Shown here in pieces: positions 24,471 to 32,748 of a DNA stretch of 64,000 bases. The position numbers and the translations under genes were made by a program. How positions within the stretch are numbered: position 1 is the stretch's first letter; each line of letters opens with the position of its first letter. Source of the stretch: WHSW01 sp963769945 (lineage in GTDB: Bacteria > Actinomycetota > Thermoleophilia > Solirubrobacterales > 70-9); NCBI GenBank assembly GCA_963769945.1, contig CAVYOA010000013.1, forward strand, positions 129,418 through 193,417, given 5' to 3'. Below the pieces are notes generated by a model. The model searched no databases. It saw only the letters and a list, made by a program, of their open reading frames with translations, and was not told the DNA's origin.

Positions 24471-25402
24471 GCGGCGGTGCCGACCGCGGGCACCAGGTCG
24501 AACTCGGTTCCGAGCTTGAGCTCGGAGTAGCGGCGAGTCCAGTCATCGTTGATGCCGTCGGACTGCTTTCGCATCTTCGGCGCCAGCTCGATCGTCTCGG
24601 GAACATCGATCGCCAGTCGCTGCAGCACGTTGCGAGTCGAGTTCTCGACATCGCCGGCGAAGTTCTCGTAGAGGACGATCACGGGCTTGATTCCAGCATG
24701 CTCGAAGAACGCATCCCAGTGCGCCTCCTCGATCAGGATCTGGTTGAGCAGGTGCTCGATCGCGCCGTAGTGAAAGCGCAGCTGCGGCCGATGCTCGTCG
24801 AGGAAGCTCTGGTAGGGCGGCGCATCGCCGTCGGTCACGCCGGGCGCTCCGGCGGCGGCACCCTCCTGGCGCCAGGTAGCCGTCTGCACCGCCTTCCACA
24901 ACGAGACCGCCTGGCGAACCTTGTTCGCACGAACGACACGGACGAAGGTGAGGTCAGGAAAAACATCGGCCAGGAGCTCCGCCAGCGACAGATCCTGGTA
25001 GGCGGGCACGTTGCGCAGCAGGCTGACGAAATCGCCGAAGTAGCCCCACATCAGCTTCGCGCCGAAGATGCCGTTGGCCGTGGTCCCCACCCCCATCGCC
25101 CACTCGAGGTATCGGTCATAGGCGGCGCGGCTCCAAAGCGGCGAGCGCTGGCGCGGCTCCTCGCCAAGCCCGCGCTCGCCGAGGTGATCGAGAATCGAGC
25201 GATCGGTCACGCCCTCGAAGTACTCCTCGGGCCGCCGCGGGCGCCCCGAGTGACGCAGTGCCTCGAAGTACTCCTCGGGCCGACCGGCAACGCCCGTCGC
25301 CTTGAGCGCCTGACAGACGAGCGTGCTGCCGCTGCGCGGCGTCGCGCAGACGAGGTAGGAGCGTTCGGGAATCACTGCCTGATCGCGATCATCATCGTTC
25401 AT
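24467..25402 (-). CDS. Stf0-type sulfotransferase
   Basis: This is a PAPS-dependent sulfotransferase of the Stf0 family, known for trehalose 2-sulfation in mycobacteria. The 5'-phosphosulfate loop is YLVCATPRSGSTLVCQAL, and the family block GVAGRPEEYFEALR follows. A later segment, VRVVRANKVRQAVSLWKA, is the 3'-phosphate binding region. The enzyme has 311 residues. A 22-base direct repeat (25213-25234 and 25261-25282) encodes RPEEYFE twice, 16 residues apart. It is the first gene of a pair with the sulfatase. The acceptor here is unknown, with trehalose or another sugar as the family-based guess. Confidence 0.9.
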   Translation of the reverse strand: MNDDDRDQAVIPERSYLVCATPRSGSTLVCQALKATGVAGRPEEYFEALRHSGRPRRPEEYFEGVTDRSILDHLGERGLGEEPRQRSPLWSRAAYDRYLEWAMGVGTTANGIFGAKLMWGYFGDFVSLLRNVPAYQDLSLAELLADVFPDLTFVRVVRANKVRQAVSLWKAVQTATWRQEGAAAGAPGVTDGDAPPYQSFLDEHRPQLRFHYGAIEHLLNQILIEEAHWDAFFEHAGIKPVIVLYENFAGDVENSTRNVLQRLAIDVPETIELAPKMRKQSDGINDDWTRRYSELKLGTEFDLVPAVGTAA

Positions 25403-25443
25403 TCCCTACCACCTTAGTCAGGAAAGCCTGCGGAAGCCTCTGG

Positions 25444-27092
25444 CTACTTCACCAGCGAGCGCTTGAACGACGTGTGCAACTCGCGGTGATCGCTCTCAGG
25501 ATCGCCGACGGTCCGCTCGAGCTTCATCTCGCCCGCAAGGCCGTTGAAGGTCAGCGTCGCGACCTGGTTGTCGAAGAAGGGGCCTTCCAGCGCGCGCCAG
25601 CGAATCGGGTCGGAGCGGATGCCCGCCAGGCGTGCGAGCGTGCGGCCGATCGCCGCACCCCCGGGCCCGTTCCAGAAGCTGATCACCTTGCGCTCGCGAT
25701 CGTCGAGCGCGTTGCGAAACGGCGAGCAAACCGCCTGCCACACGTGCGACTCGACTCCCGCCGAGCGCGGGAAAGCGACCGCCGTCAGGTACGCGTGATG
25801 GACGTCGCCCGAAAGCACCGTGATCGATGCCGGAGCGGGGCCGAGCTCCCCGAGCCCTTGCGCCTCAACAGATCAGCGAGGCGGACGAAGGAGTCGCCGA
25901 AGCCGCCCCAATGGTCGAAGTCGAGCGCGCGGCGCAGCTTCTCGCCGTAGACCGCGGCCCGCGAGCCCCAGGCTCCGCCCGCCACGGCCTCGCCCCAGCG
26001 CTCCAGGTAATGCAGGCCCGGCGCCATCAGGAAGGGGTCCGAGGTCCCGATCAGCAAATGCTCGAAGTCACCCTCGAGGTTGTTCTCGAGCCACTCCCAC
26101 TCTCCGTCGGAGAGCATCGAGCGCTTGCCCTCCTCGAGGACCCGGCCAACGCGCGAGTCGAGGACGATCATCCGCACCTGGCCGAAGTCGCGGCAGAAGC
26201 TCCACTGGGCACCGTCGCGAATCCCGCGCTCGTCATCGGCGACGCTCTCGAGAATCTCGAGCCCGTCGTCGGCCTCGCGGATGGCCTTCAGCAACTCGCT
26301 CTCGCGCAGCAACTGCGGCGAGAGGTTGCCGACGAACTGATAGAGCCAGTAGGAGGCTAGGCCGGCACACTCACGCTCGGCCCACCATTCGACGTTCTTC
26401 ATGTCCTCGACCCAGGCCGCAGAGATGTTCCAGTCGTCGGAGACGTCGTGGTCGTCGACGACCATCGAGACCGAGACGGTCGAGTACAGCCAGCGGATCT
26501 CGGGGTCGATCCACGACTCGCGATACAGGCGCGTGTACTCCTCGAAGTCCTTGATCTCCTCGCCCGGCGGCTTGCGGATGTCGCGACGCTTTTTCATGAA
26601 CGCGAGCGTCTCGGGCGAAACCTCGTCGGCGTAGACCTGATCGCCGAGCAGCATCAGCGCGTGCGGCCAGCGCTCGACGTCAGATTCGAGCATCTCCTTT
26701 GTCAGCGAGAACAGCGCATCAAACTCGCGGCCAACCTCGACTTCGGTCTTGGACAGGGTGTAGGGAGCGTGGTGGGGCAGCGAGACGCGACAGGAACCGA
26801 AACAGAGCCGCAGCTCCTCGCCCTCGGTGATCGTCCGGATCACGCTCGGCGGGAACTCGGAGTCCTCCTCGGGCCAGCGCTTGACACCGTCCAGAGCGAC
26901 CTCGTAGGGGTTCGTCGAGCCGGGCTTGAGACCGTCGACGATTACCAGCGCGTAGTGATGACCGCTGACGCGGAAGGTCTTGTCGGTGTGGCCGAGCACC
27001 TCGACCTCGCACGCCTCCTCGGTCTCGACCCAGATCACCGCCTCGGTCTCGCCGACGTAGCGCAAGACAGGGCCGAGTACCAGCTTCGCCAT
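25444..27092 (-). CDS. PhoD-like alkaline phosphatase family protein (frame-interrupted)
   Basis: The metallophosphatase of the PhoD type is read in two frames. The first (ATG 27092) has LCFGSCRVSLPHHAPY, a metal site LLGDQVYADE and VVDDHDVSDDW. It then passes GGFGDSFVRLADLLRRKG before losing register. The second continues ITVLSGDVHHAYLTAVAF, the C-terminal metal-binding Gly-Asp-x-His-His, to the TAG at 25444. The join is near 25851, where one missing G restores the frame. This is the one break in the window that looks like a deletion outside the MMPL gene. No signal peptide is visible. The gene follows thiG by 80 bases. Confidence 0.85.
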
Positions 27093-27172
27093 CCCAGCAA
27101 CCTACCCAGGTCAAGCGGAAGGTGAACTAACCGCTCGTGCGGCTGATGCGTCGCATTCGGCCGCGGTTGCCG

Positions 27173-27952
27173 TCAGGCGAGCGCGGCCAAGCCATCGTCA
27201 TCTGTCGATGCCTCGGCGTGCAAGCGTTGCGAGATCCGCCCCGCGTGCCGTGCTTCATAGCCGGCTTCAACGGCGAGACGCATCGCCGCCGCCATGCGCT
27301 CGGGATCGGCTGCTCGCGAGACGGAGCTCGCGAGCAGAACTCCGTCGCAGCCGAGCTCCATCGCCCGGGTGGCATCGGAAGCAGTGCCGATCCCCGCATC
27401 GAGCAGGACGGGCACTTCAGCCGCCTCGACGATGATCCGCAGGTTGTAGGGGTTGCGGATGCCCGCACCCGAGCCGATCGGCGAGCCCAGCGGCATCACC
27501 GCGGCGCAGCCCGCCTCCTCCAAACGCCGCGCGAGCACGGGATCGTCATTGGTGTACGGAAGGACCGTGAAGCCCTCGCCAACCAGGGTCTCGGCTGCGT
27601 CCAGCAGCTGCGGGGCGTCGGGCAGCAAAGTGCGATCGTCGCCGATCACCTCGAGCTTGATCCAGTCGGTCTCGAGCGCTTCGCGCGCGAGACGCGCCGT
27701 CGCGACCGCTTCCTTTGCCGAATAGCAACCGGCGGTATTCGGCAGGCAAAAGAGGCCGAGGCGGTCGATCACGTCGAGCATCGAGCCCTGCGACTCGGGA
27801 TCGACACGGCGCAGCGCGACGGTGACGATCTCGGTCTGCGAAGCGACCAGCGCACGCTCCATCTGCTCGAGCGAGCGAAAGCCGCCTGTGCCGACGATCA
27901 AGCGCGAGCTCCAGGTGCTACCGCCGAGGACGAAAGCCTCAGTGTCAGCCAC
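27173..27952 (-). CDS. thiG: thiazole synthase ThiG
   Basis: ThiG makes the thiazole phosphate of thiamine from deoxyxylulose phosphate, dehydroglycine and ThiS thiocarboxylate. The TIM-barrel fold starts SSRLIVGTGGF. The Schiff-base lysine is in WIKLEVIGDD, and phosphate-binding glycines are in MPLGSPIGSG and PVLLDAGIG. The GTG at 27952 overlaps the thiS stop by eight bases and matches the family's usual N-terminus, so I preferred it to an upstream ATG inside thiS. Length is 259 residues. It is the last gene of the riboswitch-controlled thiO-thiS-thiG operon. Confidence 0.95.
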   Translation of the reverse strand: MADTEAFVLGGSTWSSRLIVGTGGFRSLEQMERALVASQTEIVTVALRRVDPESQGSMLDVIDRLGLFCLPNTAGCYSAKEAVATARLAREALETDWIKLEVIGDDRTLLPDAPQLLDAAETLVGEGFTVLPYTNDDPVLARRLEEAGCAAVMPLGSPIGSGAGIRNPYNLRIIVEAAEVPVLLDAGIGTASDATRAMELGCDGVLLASSVSRAADPERMAAAMRLAVEAGYEARHAGRISQRLHAEASTDDDGLAALA

Positions 27953-28151
27953 CTTGAATCGCTCCCACGACCTCGACCCGCTGACCTTCGGCGAGCAGCG
28001 TCTGGTCCCAGGCGCTGCGGGGGACGACCTCGCCGTCGACGGCAACGGCGATCCCGCGGCGATCGGGGTCAGCGCCGCTTCGGCCCACGGCCTCTGCCAC
28101 CGTCGCCGTTTCGCCGAGCTCGACCGGTGCGCCGTTGAGCACGATCGTCAC
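27945..28151 (-). CDS. thiS: sulfur carrier protein ThiS
   Basis: This 68-residue ubiquitin-fold protein delivers sulfur to ThiG as a C-terminal thiocarboxylate. The diagnostic Gly-Gly end is present (VEVVGAIQGG), and VVPRSAWDQTLLAEGQRVE is the family's core. It starts at a GTG overlapping the thiO stop and ends inside the thiG start, so the three are tightly coupled. The adenylating partner ThiF is not in this window. Confidence 0.95.
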   Translation of the reverse strand: MTIVLNGAPVELGETATVAEAVGRSGADPDRRGIAVAVDGEVVPRSAWDQTLLAEGQRVEVVGAIQGG

Positions 28152-29281
28152 GCCGCCACCTCAGTCCCCTCGCGCGCCGCCACGAGGTTGTCGGCGATTC
28201 TCTTCGCTGTCAGCGGAGCGAGCAGGATCCCATTGCGAAAGTGCCCGCAAGCGAGCATCAGCCCATCGATTGCCCCCGCACCGATCAAGGGCAGGTTGTC
28301 GGGGGTGGCGGGGCGCAGGCCGGCGATCGCCTCGATCAGCTCGAGCTCGGCGATCTCCGGGAGCGCCCGATAGGCCTCGCGCAGCAGCTCGTAGACACCG
28401 CCTGCGGTGACGCGAACGTCGAACCCCTGCTCCTCAACCGTCGCTCCAACGACGAGGCGGCCATCGGCGTGCGGAACGACGTAGACGCGTTCAGTGACAA
28501 CGATGTGCTCGCAGACTGGCTCGTCGCCCGCGACGCTCGCCAGCGTCAGGATCTGTCCCTTGACCGGGCGGATCGGAGGCCGGGCATGGGCCGGCAGCCA
28601 CTCGGCACCGGACCACGATCCGGCTGCCACCACGACGGCGCCGGCGCGGTGTTCGTGACCCTCAACCGTGCGCACCCCGCGCAGTCGGTCGTCCTCGATC
28701 ACAGCCTCCACGACCTCCGCGGTTTCGATCATGGCGCCGGCGCGGCCTGCCGCGGCGACCAAGCCGGCGATCAGCTTCCGCGGGTTGACCGCAGCATCGT
28801 GGTCGGCGTGAACACCACCGGCGCCACCACCGCGCAGGCCGGGCTCGAGCTCGCGACATTCGCGCGGCACCAGCCACCGCGCCGAAAGCCCATGAGCCTG
28901 CATCAGCGCGAAGCGGCGGCGCAGCTCGGCGGCCTCGTCGCGGTCGAGGGCGACATGCAGCGCCCCCAGCGCCATGTAGCCGATATCGGCGCCGCTCTCG
29001 CGCGCCAGCTCCGCGGCGAACTCGGGCCAGAGCGCGTGCGAGGCTAGAGCGAGCTCGAGCATGCGGTCCTCACCCCAAGTCGCCTCCCCGACCGGTGCCA
29101 GCATCCCCGCGGCGACGTTCGAGGCCCCGGCCCCGGGGTGGTCGCGCTCGATCACCTTGACGCTGAGTCCGCGCTGGGCGCAGCGCCAGCCGCAGGCGAG
29201 CCCGATCACGCCCGCGCCGACGACGATCACGTCGACGACCGGCGGATTGTGATCCTGAAAGCTTGCGGTTCTTGTCGCCAC
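28148..29281 (-). CDS. thiO: glycine oxidase ThiO
   Basis: ThiO is an FAD enzyme that oxidises glycine to the imine used by ThiG. The FAD motif is VIVVGAGVIGLACGWRCAQRG. Other family blocks are the AAGMLAPVGEA segment, GALHVALD and the C-terminal IEAIAGLRPATPDNLPLIG. Length is 377 residues. The GTG at 29281 is supported by AGGAG about eight bases before it. It is the first gene of the operon, directly below the TPP riboswitch, so thiamine diphosphate should shut it off. Confidence 0.93.
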   Translation of the reverse strand: MATRTASFQDHNPPVVDVIVVGAGVIGLACGWRCAQRGLSVKVIERDHPGAGASNVAAGMLAPVGEATWGEDRMLELALASHALWPEFAAELARESGADIGYMALGALHVALDRDEAAELRRRFALMQAHGLSARWLVPRECRELEPGLRGGGAGGVHADHDAAVNPRKLIAGLVAAAGRAGAMIETAEVVEAVIEDDRLRGVRTVEGHEHRAGAVVVAAGSWSGAEWLPAHARPPIRPVKGQILTLASVAGDEPVCEHIVVTERVYVVPHADGRLVVGATVEEQGFDVRVTAGGVYELLREAYRALPEIAELELIEAIAGLRPATPDNLPLIGAGAIDGLMLACGHFRNGILLAPLTAKRIADNLVAAREGTEVAA

Positions 29282-29313
29282 GGGCGATCTCCTGTCCCGG
29301 GCGGGCGAACCTC

Positions 29314-29406
29314 GACCTCTCCCTACACCGGCATTACCCGGATCAGGTTCAGACGGTCGGCGGCCCGTGCCGCCCTCTCAGCCCATTGCTGCGGGCTCCC
29401 GTTGTC
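29314..29406 (-). promoter_or_regulatory. TPP riboswitch (THI element)
   Basis: Read on the minus strand, the leader contains GGGCTGAGAGGG, then CTGAACCTGATCCGGGTAAT and GCCGGTGTAGGGAG, the conserved core of the thiamine diphosphate aptamer. Outer bases GAC and GTC can close the P1 stem. It lies 33 bases above the thiO start. Whether it stops translation or transcription is not clear; the short distance to AGGAG favours control of translation. Confidence 0.95.
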
Positions 29407-29424
29407 ATTGACGATACTCCCCCC

Positions 29425-30133
29425 GTGCCAGCGAGGCGAGAGGGACCAGATCGGGCGTTGCTCGAAGACCGGCGGCGCCTGCTCGCCGCGGCCCGGCTCT
29501 ACTTCGTCTGCGAGGCTCAGCCGCACGGACAGGATCCGAGTGCCCTGCTGGCCGCGGCGATCTCCGGCGGTGTCGACGTGATCCAGATGCGCGAGAAGGC
29601 CGCCGCGGTGTGCCGAGGAGCTGGTCGCGTTCGCCGCGCCGTTCGCGCGAGCCGCACGCGATCATGGCGCCCTCTTTTTCATCAACGATCGGCCCGACCT
29701 CGTTGAGGCATGCGCAGCCGACGGCGTCCACGTCGGCCAGGAAGACGATTCGGTCGCCGACGCCCGCGCCGCCGCAGGCCCTGCGGCTCTCGTCGGCCTC
29801 TCGACACACTCCCCCTCGCAGTTCGACGCTGCGCTCGCGGCGGTCGGCGCCGAGCGCCCTGACCAGCTCAGCGCCGGGCCGGTGTGGGAGACGCCGACCA
29901 AGCAAGGTCGCCCCGCCGCCGGGCTCGAGCTGATCCGTCATGCAGCGCGAGTCGCTGGCGCCGACGATGCCTGGTTTGCGATTGGGGGCATCGACGCGGC
30001 GAACATCAGCGAAGTTGCCGGCGCCGGTGCCGCGCGAGTGGTCGTCGTGCGCGCGATTCGCGATGCGGCCGATCCCGCTGCCGCCGCAAGCGAGCTTCGC
30101 AGCGCACTGGGCGCCCCGCAACGCGCCCATTAG
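29425..30133 (+). CDS. thiE: thiamine-phosphate synthase ThiE (frame-interrupted)
   Basis: ThiE joins the pyrimidine and thiazole halves of thiamine phosphate. The first frame, from GTG at 29425, reads AARLYFVCEAQ and DVIQMREKAA. After about 29610 the conserved sequence moves to another frame: LFFINDRPDLVEA, DGVHVGQED, GPVWETPTKQGRPA and FAIGGIDAANISEV, to the stop at 30133. Removing one base near 29610 gives a continuous protein of about 235 residues. The gene is divergent from thiO, and its start is only about 20 bases from the riboswitch DNA, so its promoter must overlap that element. It is outside the riboswitch's own control. Confidence 0.88.
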
Positions 30134-30143
30134 CCTTCTGGCG

Positions 30144-30711
30144 ATGGCCAGCCGTGAACGAAAGCGCGCCGAGCGGCGCAAGCGCAAACAGCGTTCGACC
30201 CAGCGTCCACCGGGTGAAAACGGCCAAGTGTCTCGCGAGCGGACGGTCGCGGCGCGCTCGGAGGCCAAGAACCAGGCAGTGCGCGAGAAGCTCGAGCCAC
30301 TCGAGCACGGCGAGCGCCCGCCGGTGGTGACGATCGGCGCTGTGGTCTCAGCCTTGATCGCGATCTCATCGGTGATCGGCTATCTCGCCGGCGTCGAGGT
30401 GACGAGGTTCGGTAGCGATGGCATCGAGCAGGGCGAAGGCGAGGCCCCGATCACCTCGATCATCGCCGTGGTCGCCCTCATGGGCACGATGGCCTACGGG
30501 ATGTGGAAGGCTCGCTACTGGGCGGTCCTGGGCTTTCAGGCGCTTGCTGGTGATCGTGCTCGTGGCGGCCTCACTCGGCCTCGTACAGGCGACCGACTGG
30601 AAGCTTGCGGTCGGAACCACTGTGCTGATCGCCGCGGCGGGGGCGATGTTCTACTTCATGATCAAGGCGATGGCGCGCATCCAGATGCCCGAGCGCCGGC
30701 CCGTGGAATAA
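30144..30711 (+). CDS. four-helix membrane protein of unknown function (frame-interrupted)
   Basis: The protein starts with a very basic cytoplasmic tail (SRERKRAERRKRKQR), followed by four predicted helices: VVTIGAVVSALIAISSVIGY, ITSIIAVVALMGTMAYGMW, then WAVLGFQAL/LVIVLVAASLG, and TVLIAAAGAMFYFMIKAM. The third helix is split between two frames near 30544; removing one T restores QALLVIVLV. No named family was recognised. It begins 10 bases after thiE and ends 53 bases before lpdA. Confidence 0.68.
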
Positions 30712-30764
30712 CGAGCCGCCGGCTGTTCGGGGGCGCTCGGCGAGCCGTTCTATAGAGTCGTCGT

Positions 30765-32132
30765 ATGGCCGATTCTTATGACGTGATCGTGATCGGGAGT
30801 GGCCCCGGTGGCTATGTCGCCGCTATCCGGGCGGCTCAGCTGGGCAAGAAGACCGCCGTGGTCGAGCGCGACAAAGCTGGCGGGCGCTGTCTCAATTACG
30901 CCTGCATTCCGGCGAAAACGATGCTTTACACCGCCGAGCTGCTCGACCACGCCGAGAACTCGGCCGAGCTCGGGCTCACAACTAAGGGCGCAACGCTCGA
31001 TTGGAAGGCTCTCGGCGCCCGCCGGGCCAAGGTCTCGGAAACGCTCTCGGGCGGCGTCGACGGGCTGTTGCAGAAGAACAAGATCGCCACGCTCGAGGGT
31101 GAGGGATCGCTCGACTCCGACGGCAACGTCGTCGTCAACGGCGAGACCTACGGCGCCGAGGCCGTAATCCTCGCCACCGGATCGGTTGCGATGGCGATCC
31201 CCGGCGTCGAGTTCGGCGAGCGCGTCGTCGACACCTGGGGCGCTTGGTCGCTGCCGAGTCAGCCGAAGTCGATCGGTGTCGTCGGCGCCGGCGCCTCGGG
31301 GGCCGAGATCGCCTCGGCCTACATCCGCTACGGAACCAAGGTGACGCTGATCGAGATGCTGGACCAGATCCTGCCGCTCGAAGACAAAGACTGCGCGCGC
31401 GTCGTCGAGCGCACGTTCAAGAAGCAGGGCATCGAGATCCTCACCGGCACTCCGATCTCAGACGTCGCTGCCGGCGCGAAGTCGGTTAAGGCCAAGGTCG
31501 GAGATCAGGCGGTCGAGTTCGACTATCTCGCGATCGCCGGCGGGCGTGCGCCCGACACCGCGCCGCTCAACCTCGACGCAGCCGGGATCAAGACCGCCGA
31601 AGACGGCAGGATCGAGATCGACGAGCTTCAGCACACCTCGAACAACAAGGTCTACGCAATCGGCGACCTCGTCCGCGGCCCCGCGCTCGCGCATAAGGCG
31701 ATGGAGGAGGGCGTGGTCGCCGCCGAAACGATCGCCGGCGCGCCCACGCACGCAGTCGATCCCGATCTCGTCCCGGGAGCGACCTTTTGTCACCCGCAGG
31801 TGGCGAGCGTTGGCATGACCGAAGCGCAGGCCAAGGAGACTGGGCGCGAGATCAAGGTCGGCAAGTTCAAGCTCGGCGGCGTCGGCTCGTCGGTGATCTA
31901 CGACGACCGCGACGGCATGGTCAAGATCGTCGCCGACGCCGAATACGGCGAGATCCTCGGGGCCCATATCGTCGGCAACCGCGCCTGCGACATGATCAGC
32001 GAGCTCGTCGACACGATCGCGCTCGAGGGCGGCTATCAGGAACTGGCGCGCATCGTCCATCCGCATCCGACGATGTCGGAAGCGGTGCTCGACGCCGCCC
32101 GCGCCGTCGACGGCTGGGCGACACACGCCTAG
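30765..32132 (+). CDS. lpdA: dihydrolipoyl dehydrogenase (E3)
   Basis: E3 reoxidises dihydrolipoyl groups with NAD+ through FAD and a disulfide. The FAD motif is VIVIGSGPGGYVAAIRAAQLG, the redox pair is Cys42/Cys47 in GGRCLNYACIPAK, the NAD motif is IGVVGAGASGAEIASAY, and the C-terminal His-Glu pair is in HPHPTMSEAV. The cysteine segment differs from the common CLNVGC by having Tyr-Ala between the cysteines. Length is 455 residues. As the only E3 in the cluster it can serve both 2-oxoacid dehydrogenase complexes downstream. Confidence 0.95.
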   Translation: MADSYDVIVIGSGPGGYVAAIRAAQLGKKTAVVERDKAGGRCLNYACIPAKTMLYTAELLDHAENSAELGLTTKGATLDWKALGARRAKVSETLSGGVDGLLQKNKIATLEGEGSLDSDGNVVVNGETYGAEAVILATGSVAMAIPGVEFGERVVDTWGAWSLPSQPKSIGVVGAGASGAEIASAYIRYGTKVTLIEMLDQILPLEDKDCARVVERTFKKQGIEILTGTPISDVAAGAKSVKAKVGDQAVEFDYLAIAGGRAPDTAPLNLDAAGIKTAEDGRIEIDELQHTSNNKVYAIGDLVRGPALAHKAMEEGVVAAETIAGAPTHAVDPDLVPGATFCHPQVASVGMTEAQAKETGREIKVGKFKLGGVGSSVIYDDRDGMVKIVADAEYGEILGAHIVGNRACDMISELVDTIALEGGYQELARIVHPHPTMSEAVLDAARAVDGWATHA

Positions 32133-32135
32133 CTC

Positions 32136-32732
32136 GTGGGCGCTGCGCGAGCGACCTTCTACTACGACCTCGGCTCCCCTTACGCCTACCTCGCCGCCGA
32201 GCGGATCTCCGCCGTGTTCGAGCACGCCGGCGCCGAGCAGCCCGAGTGGCAGCCGATCCTTCTCGGCGGCCTCTTCGCCCGCTTCGATCGCAGCTCGTGG
32301 GCGCTGGGGCCCGCGCGCGATGAAGGCATGCGCGAGGTCCAGCGGCGAGCTTCGGCGTACGGGCTGCCGCCGATCCGCTGGCCCGAGCTCTGGCCCGGCA
32401 ACTATCTGACCGCGATGCGCACGGCGACGTTCGCAAAGGAGATCGGCCGCACGATCTCCTTCTCGCTGGCGGCATTTCGCCAGGGCTTCGCCGCCGGGCG
32501 CGACCTGAGCGAGCGCGACAACGTATTCATCGCGGCAGCATCATCGGAGCTGCACCCGAGGTCGCTGGAGATCGCAATCGGCCGCGAGGCGATCAAACAG
32601 CGGCTGCGCGCCGCAACCGACGAGGCGGGCGACCGGGGCGTTCGCGGAGTCCCGGCGGTGGTCGTAGGCGACGAGGTCTTCTGGGGCGACGACCGGCTCG
32701 AGGATGCCGCAGAGGCCCAGCTTCGCGGGTGA
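32136..32732 (+). CDS. DsbA-fold protein, 2-hydroxychromene-2-carboxylate isomerase-like
   Basis: This 198-residue thioredoxin-fold protein of the kappa-GST/HCCA-isomerase group starts ATFYYDLGSPYAYLAAERIS, where a Ser replaces the catalytic cysteine of DsbA. It ends with the cis-Pro block RGVPAVVVGDEVFWGDDRL. Members use glutathione or another thiol for isomerisation, or act as thiol oxidoreductases of unknown substrate. It starts at GTG 32136, directly after lpdA and ahead of the first E1 gene, so it may be cotranscribed, though no known role links it to these complexes. Confidence 0.85.
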   Translation: MGAARATFYYDLGSPYAYLAAERISAVFEHAGAEQPEWQPILLGGLFARFDRSSWALGPARDEGMREVQRRASAYGLPPIRWPELWPGNYLTAMRTATFAKEIGRTISFSLAAFRQGFAAGRDLSERDNVFIAAASSELHPRSLEIAIGREAIKQRLRAATDEAGDRGVRGVPAVVVGDEVFWGDDRLEDAAEAQLRG

Positions 32733-32748
32733 GCTATGTTGCGGACGG

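Noticed and set aside
24467..25402. Mycobacterial-type sulfolipid cluster
   Set aside because: Only the Stf0 enzyme and a sulfatase are present; no polyketide synthase, acyltransferase of the PapA type or trehalose lipid exporter lies nearby.
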